Below are positions 32,889-62,600 of a DNA stretch of 64,000 nucleotides, in pieces; within the stretch, counting starts at the first letter, position 1, and every line of letters starts with the position of its first letter. Location: NCBI RefSeq assembly GCF_029626175.1, contig NZ_JARUBM010000002.1, positions 2,497,001-2,561,000 of the forward strand, in the 5' to 3' direction. The stretch is from Micromonospora sp. WMMD1082 (lineage in GTDB: Bacteria > Actinomycetota > Actinomycetes > Mycobacteriales > Micromonosporaceae). Under the pieces are notes generated by a model. It saw only the letters and a program-made list of their open reading frames with translations. It ran no database searches and was not told the origin of the DNA. Both the position numbers and the translations under genes were made by a program.

Positions 32889-32931
32889 TTCCGGTCGGGG
32901 GCCCGGCGCGAGCCCGGACCCCCGACCGGAA
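32889..32931. terminator. strong hairpin terminator 1 between the two oxygenase genes
   Basis: TTCCGGTCGGGGG (32889-32901) and CCCCCGACCGGAA (32919-32931) form a perfect 13-bp stem. The 17-nt interior can itself fold (CCCGG...). It lies 4 bp after the AsnO-like stop and serves convergent transcripts. Confidence 0.8.
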
Positions 32932-32933
32932 AG

Positions 32934-32963
32934 AGCGGCCGCACCCCGATGGGTGCGGCCGCT
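32934..32963. terminator. strong hairpin terminator 2 between the two oxygenase genes
   Basis: AGCGGCCGCACCC (32934-32946) and GGGTGCGGCCGCT (32951-32963) form a perfect 13-bp stem with a CGAT loop, 14 bp from the stop of the minus-strand oxygenase. Two strong stems in tandem isolate the two convergent transcripts. Confidence 0.8.
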
Positions 32964-32977
32964 GTCATCGGTGGTGG

Positions 32978-33838
32978 TCAGTCGTCCCAGACGGTCACCC
33001 GGTAGGACACCGCGGGCTCGGGCGTCGCGGTGTGCAGCGCCCGGTGGATGAGGCTCATGTTGTCCCAGATCAACATGTCGCCCTTCTCGAACGTCTGGAG
33101 CTGGATCAGATCGTTGGAGAAGGTCATGTCGAGCTGGCCGGTGGCTTCCAGCAGCTCGCGCAGCAGCTCGGGGTTGGCCCTGCCGTTCTCGTCCTGGATG
33201 GACTCGGTGCCGGCCTCGCTGATGTAGAGCACCGTCTCGCCGCTGAACCGGTGGGTGTACAGCGTCGGCCGCACCACCGCCGGGGTCTTCGCCTCGATCT
33301 CCTCCAGGATCTCCTTGATCGGCCGGTACACGTCGCTCGGCCGGATCTTGAAGTAGCGGCGGACGCTCTGTACCGCGCTGGTGCCCTTCACGGCGGTCTT
33401 CAGGTCCTCGCTGAGCCGGTCGTACGCCTCGACCATGTTGATGAAGTACGTGCCGCGGTTCTGGGTCGGCACGACCTGCGGGTAGATCAGCGTGAGGTCG
33501 AACGCCTGCGGCATGAACTGATAGTCCGAGTGCCAGAAACGGCCGGTCTTCGGCACGCCGATCTGGGCTCCGCCCTCGCTGCTCACGTTCGAGGAGACGA
33601 AGACCTCCTTGACCTCGGGGTGGTGGTAGACCGGCTCGTAGTAGGGCTCGACGCGGCCCATCCGGCGGCCGAGGGCGAGGAAGCCGTGCGGGTCGAGATC
33701 CTGGTTCTTGAGTACGGCGATCTTGTTTGTGTAGACCGTGTTCTTCAGCGTGGCGATGTCGTCGTCCGACGCCGTGTTCGCGTCGAACCCCTCCACCACG
33801 ACACCGAACTTCTGGTCGGGCTGTGGGCTGATTTCCAC
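32978..33838 (-). CDS. scoE-like: ScoE-type isonitrile synthase-like Fe(II)/2-oxoglutarate oxygenase
   Basis: 286-aa TauD-family enzyme that resembles ScoE/SfaA and mycobacterial Rv0097 along its length. Iron ligands are His103-x-Asp105 ([10 protein letters not shown]) and His265 (SLIHRALHT); Arg280 binds 2-oxoglutarate. Positions that hold the two carboxylates of N-carboxymethyl-3-aminobutyrate in ScoE appear kept: the Tyr66-Tyr67/Tyr71 cluster (PYYEPVY) and Lys164/Arg166 (RYFKIRP). ScoE oxidatively decarboxylates the N-carboxymethyl group to an isonitrile. GTG 33838 follows GAAAGGAC; an in-frame start at 33907 lies upstream of the predicted promoter. It forms a single-gene transcript. The isonitrile activity is inferred from this recalled similarity. 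Confidence 0.82.
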   Translation of the reverse strand: MEISPQPDQKFGVVVEGFDANTASDDDIATLKNTVYTNKIAVLKNQDLDPHGFLALGRRMGRVEPYYEPVYHHPEVKEVFVSSNVSSEGGAQIGVPKTGRFWHSDYQFMPQAFDLTLIYPQVVPTQNRGTYFINMVEAYDRLSEDLKTAVKGTSAVQSVRRYFKIRPSDVYRPIKEILEEIEAKTPAVVRPTLYTHRFSGETVLYISEAGTESIQDENGRANPELLRELLEATGQLDMTFSNDLIQLQTFEKGDMLIWDNMSLIHRALHTATPEPAVSYRVTVWDD

Positions 33839-33877
33839 GGCAGTCCTTTCGGGGCACGAGTTCTCGCTGGTACTCCG

Positions 33878-33907
33878 TGGATACACGTCGTCCCTGAAGG
33901 GGGTCAA
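33878..33907 (-). promoter_or_regulatory. promoter of the ScoE-like gene with a palindrome in the spacer
   Basis: On the minus strand, TTGACC (33907-33902) and TATCCA (33883-33878) are 18 bp apart. The spacer opens with the palindrome CCCTGAAGGG (33892-33901), a likely repressor or activator site. The transcript would begin near 33871, some 33 nt before the GTG. The heptamer operator of the other operons is not present here. Confidence 0.5.
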
Positions 33908-34030
33908 TGAAAGGGCCCCTCGCGCGCGGGCGAGAGATTCGGCCGGGAAACCGTCGGCCCGCCATCGAAAACACGACGGAATGCCGACCGCTCCGACGAT
34001 TTCCGCGTACCCGGCATGGGTGCGGGAAGA

Positions 34031-34087
34031 CGGATTACCGGCGGCGTCGGTAGCCGATGGCCGGGTGGTGCGCGCCGGATTACCGGC
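34031..34087 (+). repeat. 12-bp direct repeat in an intergenic region
   Basis: CGGATTACCGGC occurs at 34031-34042 and again at 34076-34087, 45 bp apart, in the gap between the ScoE-like gene and the response-regulator stop. The function is unknown; the rest of this gap (33908-34115) shows nothing else. Confidence 0.4.
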
Positions 34088-34115
34088 AATTCCCGTGCCG
34101 TGACCCGCTGATGCC

Positions 34116-34721
34116 TCAGAGCCACCCGTTGTGGTGGGCGATCCGTAGCGCCTCGGCCCGGGAACTCACCCCGAGCTTGCTGACGACGGCCGCGAGGTGG
34201 TTGCGTACGGTGCCGTTGGACAGGTGCGTCCGGCGCGCGATCACCGACACCGGGGTGTCGTACTCGGCGAGGCGGAGCACCTCCAGCTCCCGTGGTGTCA
34301 ACGGGCACTGCGGCGCGGTCAGCGCGTCGGCGGCCAGCGCCGGGTCGACGTACCGGCCACCGGCGTGCACCCGGCGGATCACGTCGGCGAGCGCGCCACC
34401 CGGCGACCCTTTGGGCAGGAAGCCCTTCGCGCCGGCGGTGAGCGCCCGTTGCAGATGCGGGGGCCGGCCGTGCCCGGTGAGGATGACGACCTTGCAGTCC
34501 GGCAGGACCGACGCCAGTTCGGCGGTGACCTCCAACCCGTCCAGCTCCGGCATCTCCAGATCCACCACGGCCACGTCCGGCCGGTGCGCCAGTGCCGCGG
34601 TCACGGCCGCCCGGCCGTCCGGCGCCTGCGCCACCACCTCGACTTCCGGTTCGAGCGACAGCAGCGCGGCCAGGGCGGTCCGGATCAGCTCCTCGTCATC
34701 GGCCAGCAGCACCCGAATCAC
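34116..34721 (-). CDS. NarL/LuxR-family response regulator
   Basis: 201-aa two-domain regulator. The receiver has the acidic pair DDEE at the N-terminus, phospho-acceptor Asp54 ([13 protein letters not shown]) and a Lys in [10 protein letters not shown]. The C-terminal LuxR helix-turn-helix reads [47 protein letters not shown] 34721 overlaps the kinase stop (GTGA), so the two are a cognate pair. It is the only DNA-binding regulator in the visible cluster and so a candidate to bind the YTAGGGG repeats. DesR-like pairs next to ABC-2 transporters often instead respond to membrane stress. Confidence 0.93.
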   Translation of the reverse strand: MIRVLLADDEELIRTALAALLSLEPEVEVVAQAPDGRAAVTAALAHRPDVAVVDLEMPELDGLEVTAELASVLPDCKVVILTGHGRPPHLQRALTAGAKGFLPKGSPGGALADVIRRVHAGGRYVDPALAADALTAPQCPLTPRELEVLRLAEYDTPVSVIARRTHLSNGTVRNHLAAVVSKLGVSSRAEALRIAHHNGWL

Positions 34722-35875
34722 GTCGCCCTCCGTACCGTCGCCTCCAGCGTGAACACCCCGTCCCGGGACGAGGTCCGCAGGGCACCGCCCGCGTACGCGA
34801 GCCGGTCGGCCAGCCCGCGCAACCCGAAGCTGTGCCGGTCGGGCTCGGCGCCGGCCGCGCCGTCGTTGACGACCGTCATCCGGACCTCCTCGCCGTCCTG
34901 CCGGATCTCGATGGTGCACCAGGTCGCCCGGCTGTGCCGGAGCACGTTGGTGCTGGCCTCGCGCAGCACCGGCACGAGCTGGCCGGCGGCGTCGGCGGGC
35001 AGCGGGTCGGTCGGTTGGGTGACCGTACAGCGTACCCCGGACGAGCGCAGCACCTGCTCCACCGCCGTGACCTGGTCGCGCAGGTCGACCGCGCGGTAGC
35101 CGTGCACCGCCTCGCGCATGTCGGTGAGGGCGGTCGCCGCGACCTGCCGGGCCTCCGCGGCCTCCAGGCCGGCCCGCTCCGCGTCGATCGGGGCCAGCCG
35201 CTCCGCCAGTTCCGCCTTCAGCGCGATCACCGACAGGCTGTGCCCGAGCAGGTCGTGCAGGTCGCGGGCGAACCGCAGCCGCTCCTCCGTCACCGCCAGC
35301 CGGGCCTGTGCGGCGCGGCCGGCCTGCGCCTGCATCAGCAGATCCCAGAGGAGCACCGGCAGGACGTTGACGGCGGCCAGGCCGGCCCCGATGGCGGCGG
35401 TGAGCCACAGGTGCAGGACCGGGTCCGCGCCGGTCCACACGGCCACCAGGACGGCCGCGACGAGGGTGGCGACCACCACGCCCGCGCCGACGTCCCACCG
35501 GCGGACGAGCAGCGGGAGGGTGCCGAGCACCGACGCGCCGAGCCACAGCCAGGTCGGCCACCGGTCGGTGCCGACCGGGCCGACGAGTGGCACCGACACC
35601 ACGGCGCAGACCACGAATGACCAGGTCAGGCGGTTCTGGATGGGCCGGGCGAGCCAGGGGGTGACCACGCCGTAGAGCGCGCCGGCCTGGCCCGCGGTAA
35701 AGGCGAGAATGCCGACCGTGCCCACCACCACCAGGCCCGGCCCGGCGGCGAAGAACAACCCGATGCCGGGCAGGACGAGGCTCGCCAGGACCACGGTGGA
35801 CAGCGACAGCAGGGTCAGCAGCCGAGCGAGCCGGAGCCGACGATCGGGCTCCACCCCCGATTCGCTTCCAGCCAT
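34718..35875 (-). CDS. DesK-like sensor histidine kinase
   Basis: 385-aa HisKA_3-type kinase with several membrane segments in the first ~180 residues. The phospho-acceptor is His207 (RFARDLHDLLGHSLS), followed by HATPase motifs (REASTNVLRHSRA, VVNDGAAG, FGLRGLADRLAYAGG). It has no large extracellular domain, so it probably senses the membrane itself, as DesK and LiaS-type kinases do. The start at ATG 35875 is supported by a promoter whose predicted +1 falls on this ATG; an upstream in-frame start at 35977 lies beyond that promoter. It partners with the overlapping response regulator. Confidence 0.92.
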   Translation of the reverse strand: MAGSESGVEPDRRLRLARLLTLLSLSTVVLASLVLPGIGLFFAAGPGLVVVGTVGILAFTAGQAGALYGVVTPWLARPIQNRLTWSFVVCAVVSVPLVGPVGTDRWPTWLWLGASVLGTLPLLVRRWDVGAGVVVATLVAAVLVAVWTGADPVLHLWLTAAIGAGLAAVNVLPVLLWDLLMQAQAGRAAQARLAVTEERLRFARDLHDLLGHSLSVIALKAELAERLAPIDAERAGLEAAEARQVAATALTDMREAVHGYRAVDLRDQVTAVEQVLRSSGVRCTVTQPTDPLPADAAGQLVPVLREASTNVLRHSRATWCTIEIRQDGEEVRMTVVNDGAAGAEPDRHSFGLRGLADRLAYAGGALRTSSRDGVFTLEATVRRAT

Positions 35876-35882
35876 GTGGACG

Positions 35883-35910
35883 ATGCTAGATCCTGTGTCG
35901 CGGGTGTCGA
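35883..35910 (-). promoter_or_regulatory. promoter giving a probable leaderless mRNA for the kinase
   Basis: On the minus strand, TCGACA (35910-35905) and TAGCAT (35888-35883) are 16 bp apart. Only 7 nt separate the -10 box from ATG 35875, so transcription would start at or beside the ATG. No ribosome site is seen, consistent with a leaderless message. Confidence 0.45.
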
Positions 35911-35986
35911 CCGAACCGGGCCGGAGCATCGGGACGGTCCGGCCGACACGTGCGGACCAGGCCGAGAGCCGCAGCACGGCGACGCC

Positions 35987-36787
35987 TCAGTGCCGAGGTT
36001 CCCAGCGGAACCAGTACCTCGCCGCCAGGAGCCCGTGGACGAGCCACACCATCAGCACCGCCACCATCAGGACGAGGTCGACCGCGCCGCCGAACGGGGT
36101 GAGTTCCGGCCCCCAGAGGTCGCGGCCCAGCCAACCGTTCCGGATCAGCTCGGTGAACGAGCCCATGGGTAGCCACCACAACACGTTCTCCACGGCCGGC
36201 GGGAGTGCCCCCATCGGCACGACCGCCCCGGGCGCGGCGCAGAAGAAGATCATCGTGGGCAGGGTGGTCAGCAGCGCCGCCTCCGACGTACGGGTGACCG
36301 CCGAGACCGCCGCCGAGACGGCAGCGAACAACGCGGACCCGAGCACCAGGCTGGCGATCAGCGCGAGCGGGTTGGCGGGCACCTGGACGTCGAGAAACAC
36401 CACCGCGTACGCGATGAGGACCACGGACTGGCAGAGGAAGATCGCCACGATGCCGCTGGCCGTGCCGACCAGGATCGCCCAGCCGGCCGGCAGGCCGGCG
36501 CGCAGCCGCTTGAGGACGAGTTCCTGCCGGCGTACGGCGTAGGTCGCGGTCAGGTGGTGGTGGACCGTCGCGACGCCCACGATGGAGAGCAGGCTCGCCA
36601 CCCGGTACGCGGCCGCGTCGCCCTGGTAGCCCGTCGTGAGCAGGATCGCGACGAGCAGCGGCGCGAATACCGAGATGCCCAGCGCCGCGCGGTCGCGGCG
36701 CAGGATGGCCAACTCCATCCGGAACAGCGCCCACAGCTGACGCAGCGTGCTGATCGTCGCCGGTGCGGCGGGGGTCGTCACGGTCAC
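35987..36787 (-). CDS. ABC-2 exporter permease (second system)
   Basis: 266-aa ABC-2 permease with six hydrophobic segments (GISVFAPLLVAILLTTGY, LLSIVGVATVHHHLTATY, WAILVGTASGIVAIFLCQSVVLIAYAVVF, ALIASLVLGSALFAAVSAAVSAV, LLTTLPTMIFFCAAPGAVVPMG, LVLMVAVLMVWLVHGLLAARYWF). GTG 36787 overlaps the ATPase stop. It forms one exporter with the preceding ATPase. The adjacent DesK/DesR-like pair may control it. It resembles lipid/antibiotic exporters, but no substrate can be read from the sequence. Confidence 0.9.
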   Translation of the reverse strand: MTVTTPAAPATISTLRQLWALFRMELAILRRDRAALGISVFAPLLVAILLTTGYQGDAAAYRVASLLSIVGVATVHHHLTATYAVRRQELVLKRLRAGLPAGWAILVGTASGIVAIFLCQSVVLIAYAVVFLDVQVPANPLALIASLVLGSALFAAVSAAVSAVTRTSEAALLTTLPTMIFFCAAPGAVVPMGALPPAVENVLWWLPMGSFTELIRNGWLGRDLWGPELTPFGGAVDLVLMVAVLMVWLVHGLLAARYWFRWEPRH

Positions 36788-37740
36788 GGTGCCGCCTCCA
36801 GGGTCGTGGTGCGATGGGTGGACAGGGTGCCGTCGGCGGCGGCCGCCTCGCCGTCGGCGATGTCCAGGAAGACGTCCTCCAGCGAGGCCGGACGCGCCGC
36901 GAGGCCGATCAGCTCCACGCTCGCGTCCTCGGCCCAGCGCAGCAGGCGGCCGAGGTCGGTCTGCAGGGCGTCGGTGCGGTACGTGATGCGGTCGCCGTCG
37001 ACCTCGGGGGCGGCGTTGGGCAGCGCCGGGGCCGCCGGCGCCCCGGCGGACAGCCGGAACGTGATGCGGGCCGGCAGGTGGCGGGCCACGTCGTCGGGCG
37101 TACCGGCGGTGACGATCCGGCCGGCGTGCATGATCGCCACCCGGTCGGCGAGGACCTCCGCCTCCTCCAGGTAGTGGGTGGTGAGCAGCACGGTCGCGCC
37201 CTCGGCCCGTAGCTGTCGGATGACGTCCCACGTGCGCCGCCGGGACATCGGGTCCATGCCCGTGGTCGGCTCGTCGAGGAAGAGCAGCTCCGGACGGCCC
37301 AGGACGGCCAGGGCCAGCTCCAGCCGCCGTTCCTCGCCGCCGGAGAGCTGCTCGACCGCGACGCCCAGCCGGTGTTCCAGCCCGACCAGTTCCGCGACCT
37401 CCGTGGTCGGGCGGGGGCGCACGTTGAGGGAGCGCCAGATCTCGATGGTCTCCTGCACGGTGAGGGTGCCGGTGAAACCGCCCTCCTGGAGCATGACCCC
37501 GGTCCGAGGGCGGATCGCCGCGCGCTGGCGCACCGGGTCGAGCCCGAGCACCCGCACCTGTCCGGCGGTCGGTCGTTGCAGCCCTTCCAGCACCTCCAAC
37601 GTGGTGGTCTTGCCGGCGCCGTTGGTGCCGAGCAGGGCGAACAGCTCGCCCCGGGAGATCTGGAACGACACACCGCGGACCGCCTCGAAGCGGCCGTAGC
37701 GGCGTCGAAGATCTTCGACGTCGATCACGAGTTCCGTCAT
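36784..37740 (-). CDS. ABC-2 exporter ATP-binding protein (second system)
   Basis: 318-aa ABC ATPase: Walker A GTNGAGKTT, Q-loop MLQEGG, signature QLSGGEERRL (GEERR rather than GQxQR), Walker B LLFLDEPT and H-loop THYLEEAE. The C-terminal extension ends with SLEDVFLDIADG, typical of drug-export ATPases (DrrA-like). ATG 37740 is preferred; a GTG at 37746 would add two residues. Coupled to the permease by GTGA. Having two ABC-2 systems in one cluster suggests both export and self-protection. Confidence 0.92.
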   Translation of the reverse strand: MTELVIDVEDLRRRYGRFEAVRGVSFQISRGELFALLGTNGAGKTTTLEVLEGLQRPTAGQVRVLGLDPVRQRAAIRPRTGVMLQEGGFTGTLTVQETIEIWRSLNVRPRPTTEVAELVGLEHRLGVAVEQLSGGEERRLELALAVLGRPELLFLDEPTTGMDPMSRRRTWDVIRQLRAEGATVLLTTHYLEEAEVLADRVAIMHAGRIVTAGTPDDVARHLPARITFRLSAGAPAAPALPNAAPEVDGDRITYRTDALQTDLGRLLRWAEDASVELIGLAARPASLEDVFLDIADGEAAAADGTLSTHRTTTLEAAP

Positions 37741-37858
37741 GCTCACAGCATGCCGGCCGGGGGCCTCCGACGAACCCCTCCGGTGCGCACAGATCGATCA
37801 GGTGAAGTGCATGCCGCAACCGTGCGCCGGGGCGCCGCCCCGGCCGCCCGACGCGGCG

Positions 37859-38743
37859 TCAGCCGATGCTGGTGAAGTCCCGCAGCCCGGTCAGGACCGT
37901 CTGCGGAGGTTGGAACGTCTCAAGTGGACGGTCGGCGTCGAACTTGCCGTTGTGAACGTACGCCGACAGCGTTCCGTCCGCCTCCAGGCCCAGCACGTCC
38001 GGGTTGCCGTCCAGGTCGATGTCGGTGATGGTGATGAACTCCATCCGGTCCCAGCCGGTACCCACGGTGTGCCAGGTGCCGTCGTCGCCCGACGGCGGCC
38101 GGTCGGCGGGCTGCCCCGGCGGGAACTCGTAGATCTCCAGGTTGCCGCCCGGCCGCAGCACCAGCAGGTCGAGGGTGCCGGTACCGGTGAAGTCGGCCAT
38201 GCCGATCGGGAAGTCGTCCACCTGAACCGTGGTCATCAGGATGTTGTTCTTGTCCATGGTCTCGTGCTCGACCATGCCCACCGCGCGGTTGAGGAACGCG
38301 TCCACGTCGCCCCGGTCGGTGCCCCGGCCGAACATGTCCTCGATCCCGTCGCCGTTGAGGTCGGCGATGCCGAGGGTCTCCCAGCTCTTGTCGGAGCGCC
38401 GCCCGGAGATCCGGATCGGTGGGGCCAGGGTGTCGGTGCCGGCGAGCCCCTTCTTGTTGTAGTAGAGGAACAGCCCGCGCGGCTCCGGGTTGTCCTGCCC
38501 GGCGACCGCCAGCACGTGCGCCCGGCCCTCGCCGCTGATGTCGATCGTGCGCAGCAGCACGTACCGGTCGACCTCGAACCCGTCCGCGATCTTGACCGGG
38601 TCGCCGAACGTGCTGGTGCCCTGCAACCGCCCACTGTGCGGAAACACGAACAGCTCGCCCGTGCTGATCCGGCGGGCCATGATGTCGGGTTTGCCGTCGC
38701 CGTTGAACGAGTGGCAGTGGCCGTTCGCGTTCATGCGAGTCAC
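37859..38743 (-). CDS. FG-GAP/VCBS-repeat beta-propeller-like protein without signal peptide
   Basis: 294-aa protein built of FG-GAP-like blades with calcium-binding D-x-(D/N)-x-D-G loops: FNGDGKPDIM, DLNGDGIEDMFGR, DFTGTGTLDLLVL, DIDLDGNPDVLGL. Members usually are secreted or surface proteins, but no signal peptide or membrane segment is present, so it should be cytosolic. GTG 38743 is chosen because TTGGAGG lies 6-12 bp before it. The YTAGGGG repeats 69 bp upstream place it under the same control as biosynthetic operons. Its role is unknown; possibilities include a scaffold, an immunity or product-binding protein, or a lectin-like enzyme. Confidence 0.8.
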   Translation of the reverse strand: MTRMNANGHCHSFNGDGKPDIMARRISTGELFVFPHSGRLQGTSTFGDPVKIADGFEVDRYVLLRTIDISGEGRAHVLAVAGQDNPEPRGLFLYYNKKGLAGTDTLAPPIRISGRRSDKSWETLGIADLNGDGIEDMFGRGTDRGDVDAFLNRAVGMVEHETMDKNNILMTTVQVDDFPIGMADFTGTGTLDLLVLRPGGNLEIYEFPPGQPADRPPSGDDGTWHTVGTGWDRMEFITITDIDLDGNPDVLGLEADGTLSAYVHNGKFDADRPLETFQPPQTVLTGLRDFTSIG

Positions 38744-38811
38744 CGATACACCTCCAAGCGCAACCTTGACCGTCAGCGCCCATCATCGGGCTGCGGGCCG
38801 AGCCGCTCCGA

Positions 38812-38829
38812 CCCCTAGCCCACCCCTAA
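38812..38829 (-). promoter_or_regulatory. tandem YTAGGGG operator upstream of the FG-GAP gene
   Basis: On the minus strand, TTAGGGG (38829-38823) and CTAGGGG (38818-38812) are 11 bp apart, ending 69 bp before GTG 38743. GATGAT, a -10-like box, lies about 25 bp downstream. Third copy of the motif found at 22919 and 26053. Confidence 0.6.
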
Positions 38830-38848
38830 GGTCGGTAAGGGGCCGACC
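38830..38848 (-). terminator. hairpin after the PKS operon
   Basis: GGTCGG (38830-38835) pairs with CCGACC (38843-38848) around a 7-nt loop, 17 bp past the stop of the last PKS gene and directly next to the operator of the following gene. Confidence 0.5.
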
Positions 38849-38865
38849 ACCGCCCTCGTCCACGC

Positions 38866-48597
<9,732 letters not shown>

Positions 48598-48609
48598 CGG
48601 GCTGCCCTC

Positions 48610-59670
<11,061 letters not shown>

Positions 59671-59692
59671 GCCGGCCGGCCCTCCTGCCATC

Positions 59693-62600
59693 TCACGGGA
59701 TCCCGATCTCACGGTCGATGAGCGCGAACACCTCGTCGTCGGTCGCCGAGGCGAGGTCTTTGGCCACCACGTCGCCGGGCAACCGCTCCAGCTCCGCCAG
59801 CACACCCTTGAGCCGCCGGGCGACCCGGTCGCGGGTGACCGCGTCGGCCCCGACGCCGGTCAGCGTCAGTTCCAGGCGGTCGAGGTCGGCCAGCGCGGCC
59901 AGCGCGGGTGTGGTGGCCGGGGTGGTGCCCCGCACCTGCGCGGCCAGGTAGGCGCCGAGCGCCGCGGCCGTCGGATAGTCGAAGACCAGCGTCGGCGGCA
60001 GTTGCAGCCCGGTGGCGGTGCCGAGCCGGTTGCGCAGCTCGACCGCGGTGAGCGAGTCGAAGCCCAGCTCGGCGAAGGGCCGGGCGGGCTCCACCGCGTC
60101 CGGCCCGCCGTACGCGAGGACCGCGGCCACCTGCTCCCGGACGACGCGGAGCAGGATCTCCTCCGCCTCGACGTCGGTGGCCCCGGCGAGGCGCCGCGTC
60201 AGGTCGTCCCGGACACCGGCGTTCAGGTCGACCGTCCGCCGCCCGGCGGCTCCGAGCAGGCCACGGAGCACCGGCGGGACGGTGCCCGCGGCGACGCGCT
60301 CGGCCAGTGCCCGTGGGTCGGTGTGCACCGCCACGACGAGCGGTTCGGTCGCGCCCAGCGCCGCGTCGAACAGGGCCAGCCCTTCGGTGGGGGTCAGCGC
60401 GCCCAGCCCGCCACGGCGCATCCGCCGCCGGTCGGTCTCGGTGAGCCGGCCGGCCATACCGGTGTCGAGATCCCAGCGCCCCCAGGCCACCGAGACGGCC
60501 GGCAGCCCTGCGGCCCGGCGGTGCGCGGCGAGGGCGTCGAGGTACGCGTTGGCGGCGGCGTAGTTGCCCTGCCCCGGCGCGCCCAGCACCCCGGCAGCGG
60601 AGGAGAACAGCACGAACGCCGTCAGCGGCAGCTCGCGGGTCAGCTCGTGCAGGTGCCGCGCGGCATCCGCCTTGGGCCGCAGGACGGTCACCAACCGCTC
60701 CGTGTCCAGGGCGGTCACGGCGGCGTCGTCCAGGACACCGGCGGCGTGCACGACGCCGCGCAGCGGGTGTGCGCCCGGCACGGCCGCGAGCAGGGCGGCG
60801 AGCGCGTCGCGGTCGCCCAGGTCGCAGGCCGTCACCGACACCTCGGCACCGGCGGCGGTGAGTTCGTCGCGCAGCGCGGAGGCACCCGCCGCGTCCGGGC
60901 CGGACCGGCTCGCGAGGACCAGGTGGCGCACGCCGTGCGCGGTCACCAGGTGCCGTGCGACGAGTCCGCCGAGGGCACCGGTGCCTCCGGTCACCAGCAC
61001 CGTCCCGTCCGGGTCGAACGGACTCGCCGAACGCGGGACGGCCGGCAGCCGGGCCAGGCGCGGCGCGAGCACCACCCCGTCCCGCACGGCCAGTTGGGTC
61101 TCGCCCGCCGCGAGCGCCGCGTCGACGCCACCGGGAGCGGGCCGCCCGTCGTGGTCCAGCAGCACGAGCCGGCCCGGATGCTCGGACTGCGCCGAGCCGA
61201 CCAGGCCCCACACCGCGCCCTGCGCGGGGTCCACCGCCTCGCCGCCGGTCACGCCGACCGCGCCCCGGGTGACCAGGAGCAGCCGGGTGGCGGCGAGCCG
61301 CTCGTCGGTCACCCACGGCCGGACCGTGTCGAGCGCCCAGGCCGCCGCCGCGCCGGCCGTGAGGCCGGTGGGGCAGACGACGACGGCGAGGTCCGCCGCC
61401 GGGCCGCCGGCCATGACCGCCTCGGCCAGCGTGGCGAGGTCGGACACCGGGTCACCCGGTGCACCCGGCAGCAGGGTGCCGGCGAGTTCCACGGCCGCAC
61501 CGACGAGCGCGACCCGGCGCGTCACGGGTGCCGCGACGGTGGTCGGGACGGTGGTCCAGTCGAGGCGCAGCAGTCCCTCGTGCCGTACCCCGGCCGCCGC
61601 AAGCCGTTCCGCCGGCAACGCCCGGACGGACAGCGACCCCACCGACGCGACCGGTTCACCGCCCGCGTCGGCGAGGGCCAGGGCCACCCGGTCCGGACCG
61701 ATCGGGCTGAGCCGCACGCGCAGCGCGGTCGCTCCGGTCGCCTCCAGGCGCACCCCGGACCAGGCGAAGGGCACCAGCAGCCCGTCGCCCTCGGCCCGCA
61801 GCAGGCCGGTGTGCACGGCCGCGTCGAGCAGCGCCGGGTGCAGGCCGAAGCGCGTCGCCTCGCCGTGCACCCGGTCGGGCAGCGCCACCTCGGCGTACAG
61901 CTCGTCGCCGCATCGCCAGGCCGCCCGCACCGCCCGGTAGGTGGGGCCGTAGCGGTAGCCCCGGTCGGCGAGGTCCTCGTAGAAGCCGTCAAGGTCGAGC
62001 GGCTCGGCTCCCGGTGGCGGCCAGGCGGTGAGCCGGGCGCCGTCGCCGACGGCCGGGCCGGCCGCCACGAACCCCTCAGCGTGCCGGGTCCACGCCGCCT
62101 CCGCCGGGGCGTCCTCCGGCCGGGTGTGGACGGTCACCGTCCGCCGGCCGTCGTCGCCGACCGCGCCGACCCCGATCCGCACCTGAACGCCCGCCTGGGC
62201 GGGGAGCGTGAGCGGTTCACCCACGGTCAGCTCGTCGAGGATCGGGCAGCCCACCTCGTCCCCGGCACGCATCGCCAGCTCGACCAGGGTGGCGCCGGGA
62301 ACGACGACCACCTCGCCGAGCGCGTGGTCGGCCAGCCACGGGTGGGTGGCGACGGACCACCGGCCGGTCAGCACCACGCCGTCGGAGTCCGGCAGCCGCA
62401 CGGCCGCGCCGATCAGGGGATGGCCGGTCGCGCCGAGCCCGAGGCCGGGGGCGTCCAGCACGCGGGGCGCCGCGTCGGGCCAGTAGCGGCGGCGCTGGAA
62501 GGCGTACGTGGGCAGGTCGAGCCGCGTCGCGCCGGGCACCAGGGCCGCCCAGTCGACGGCGCCGCCCCGGGTCCACAACTCCGCCAGCGCCGTGACGAAG

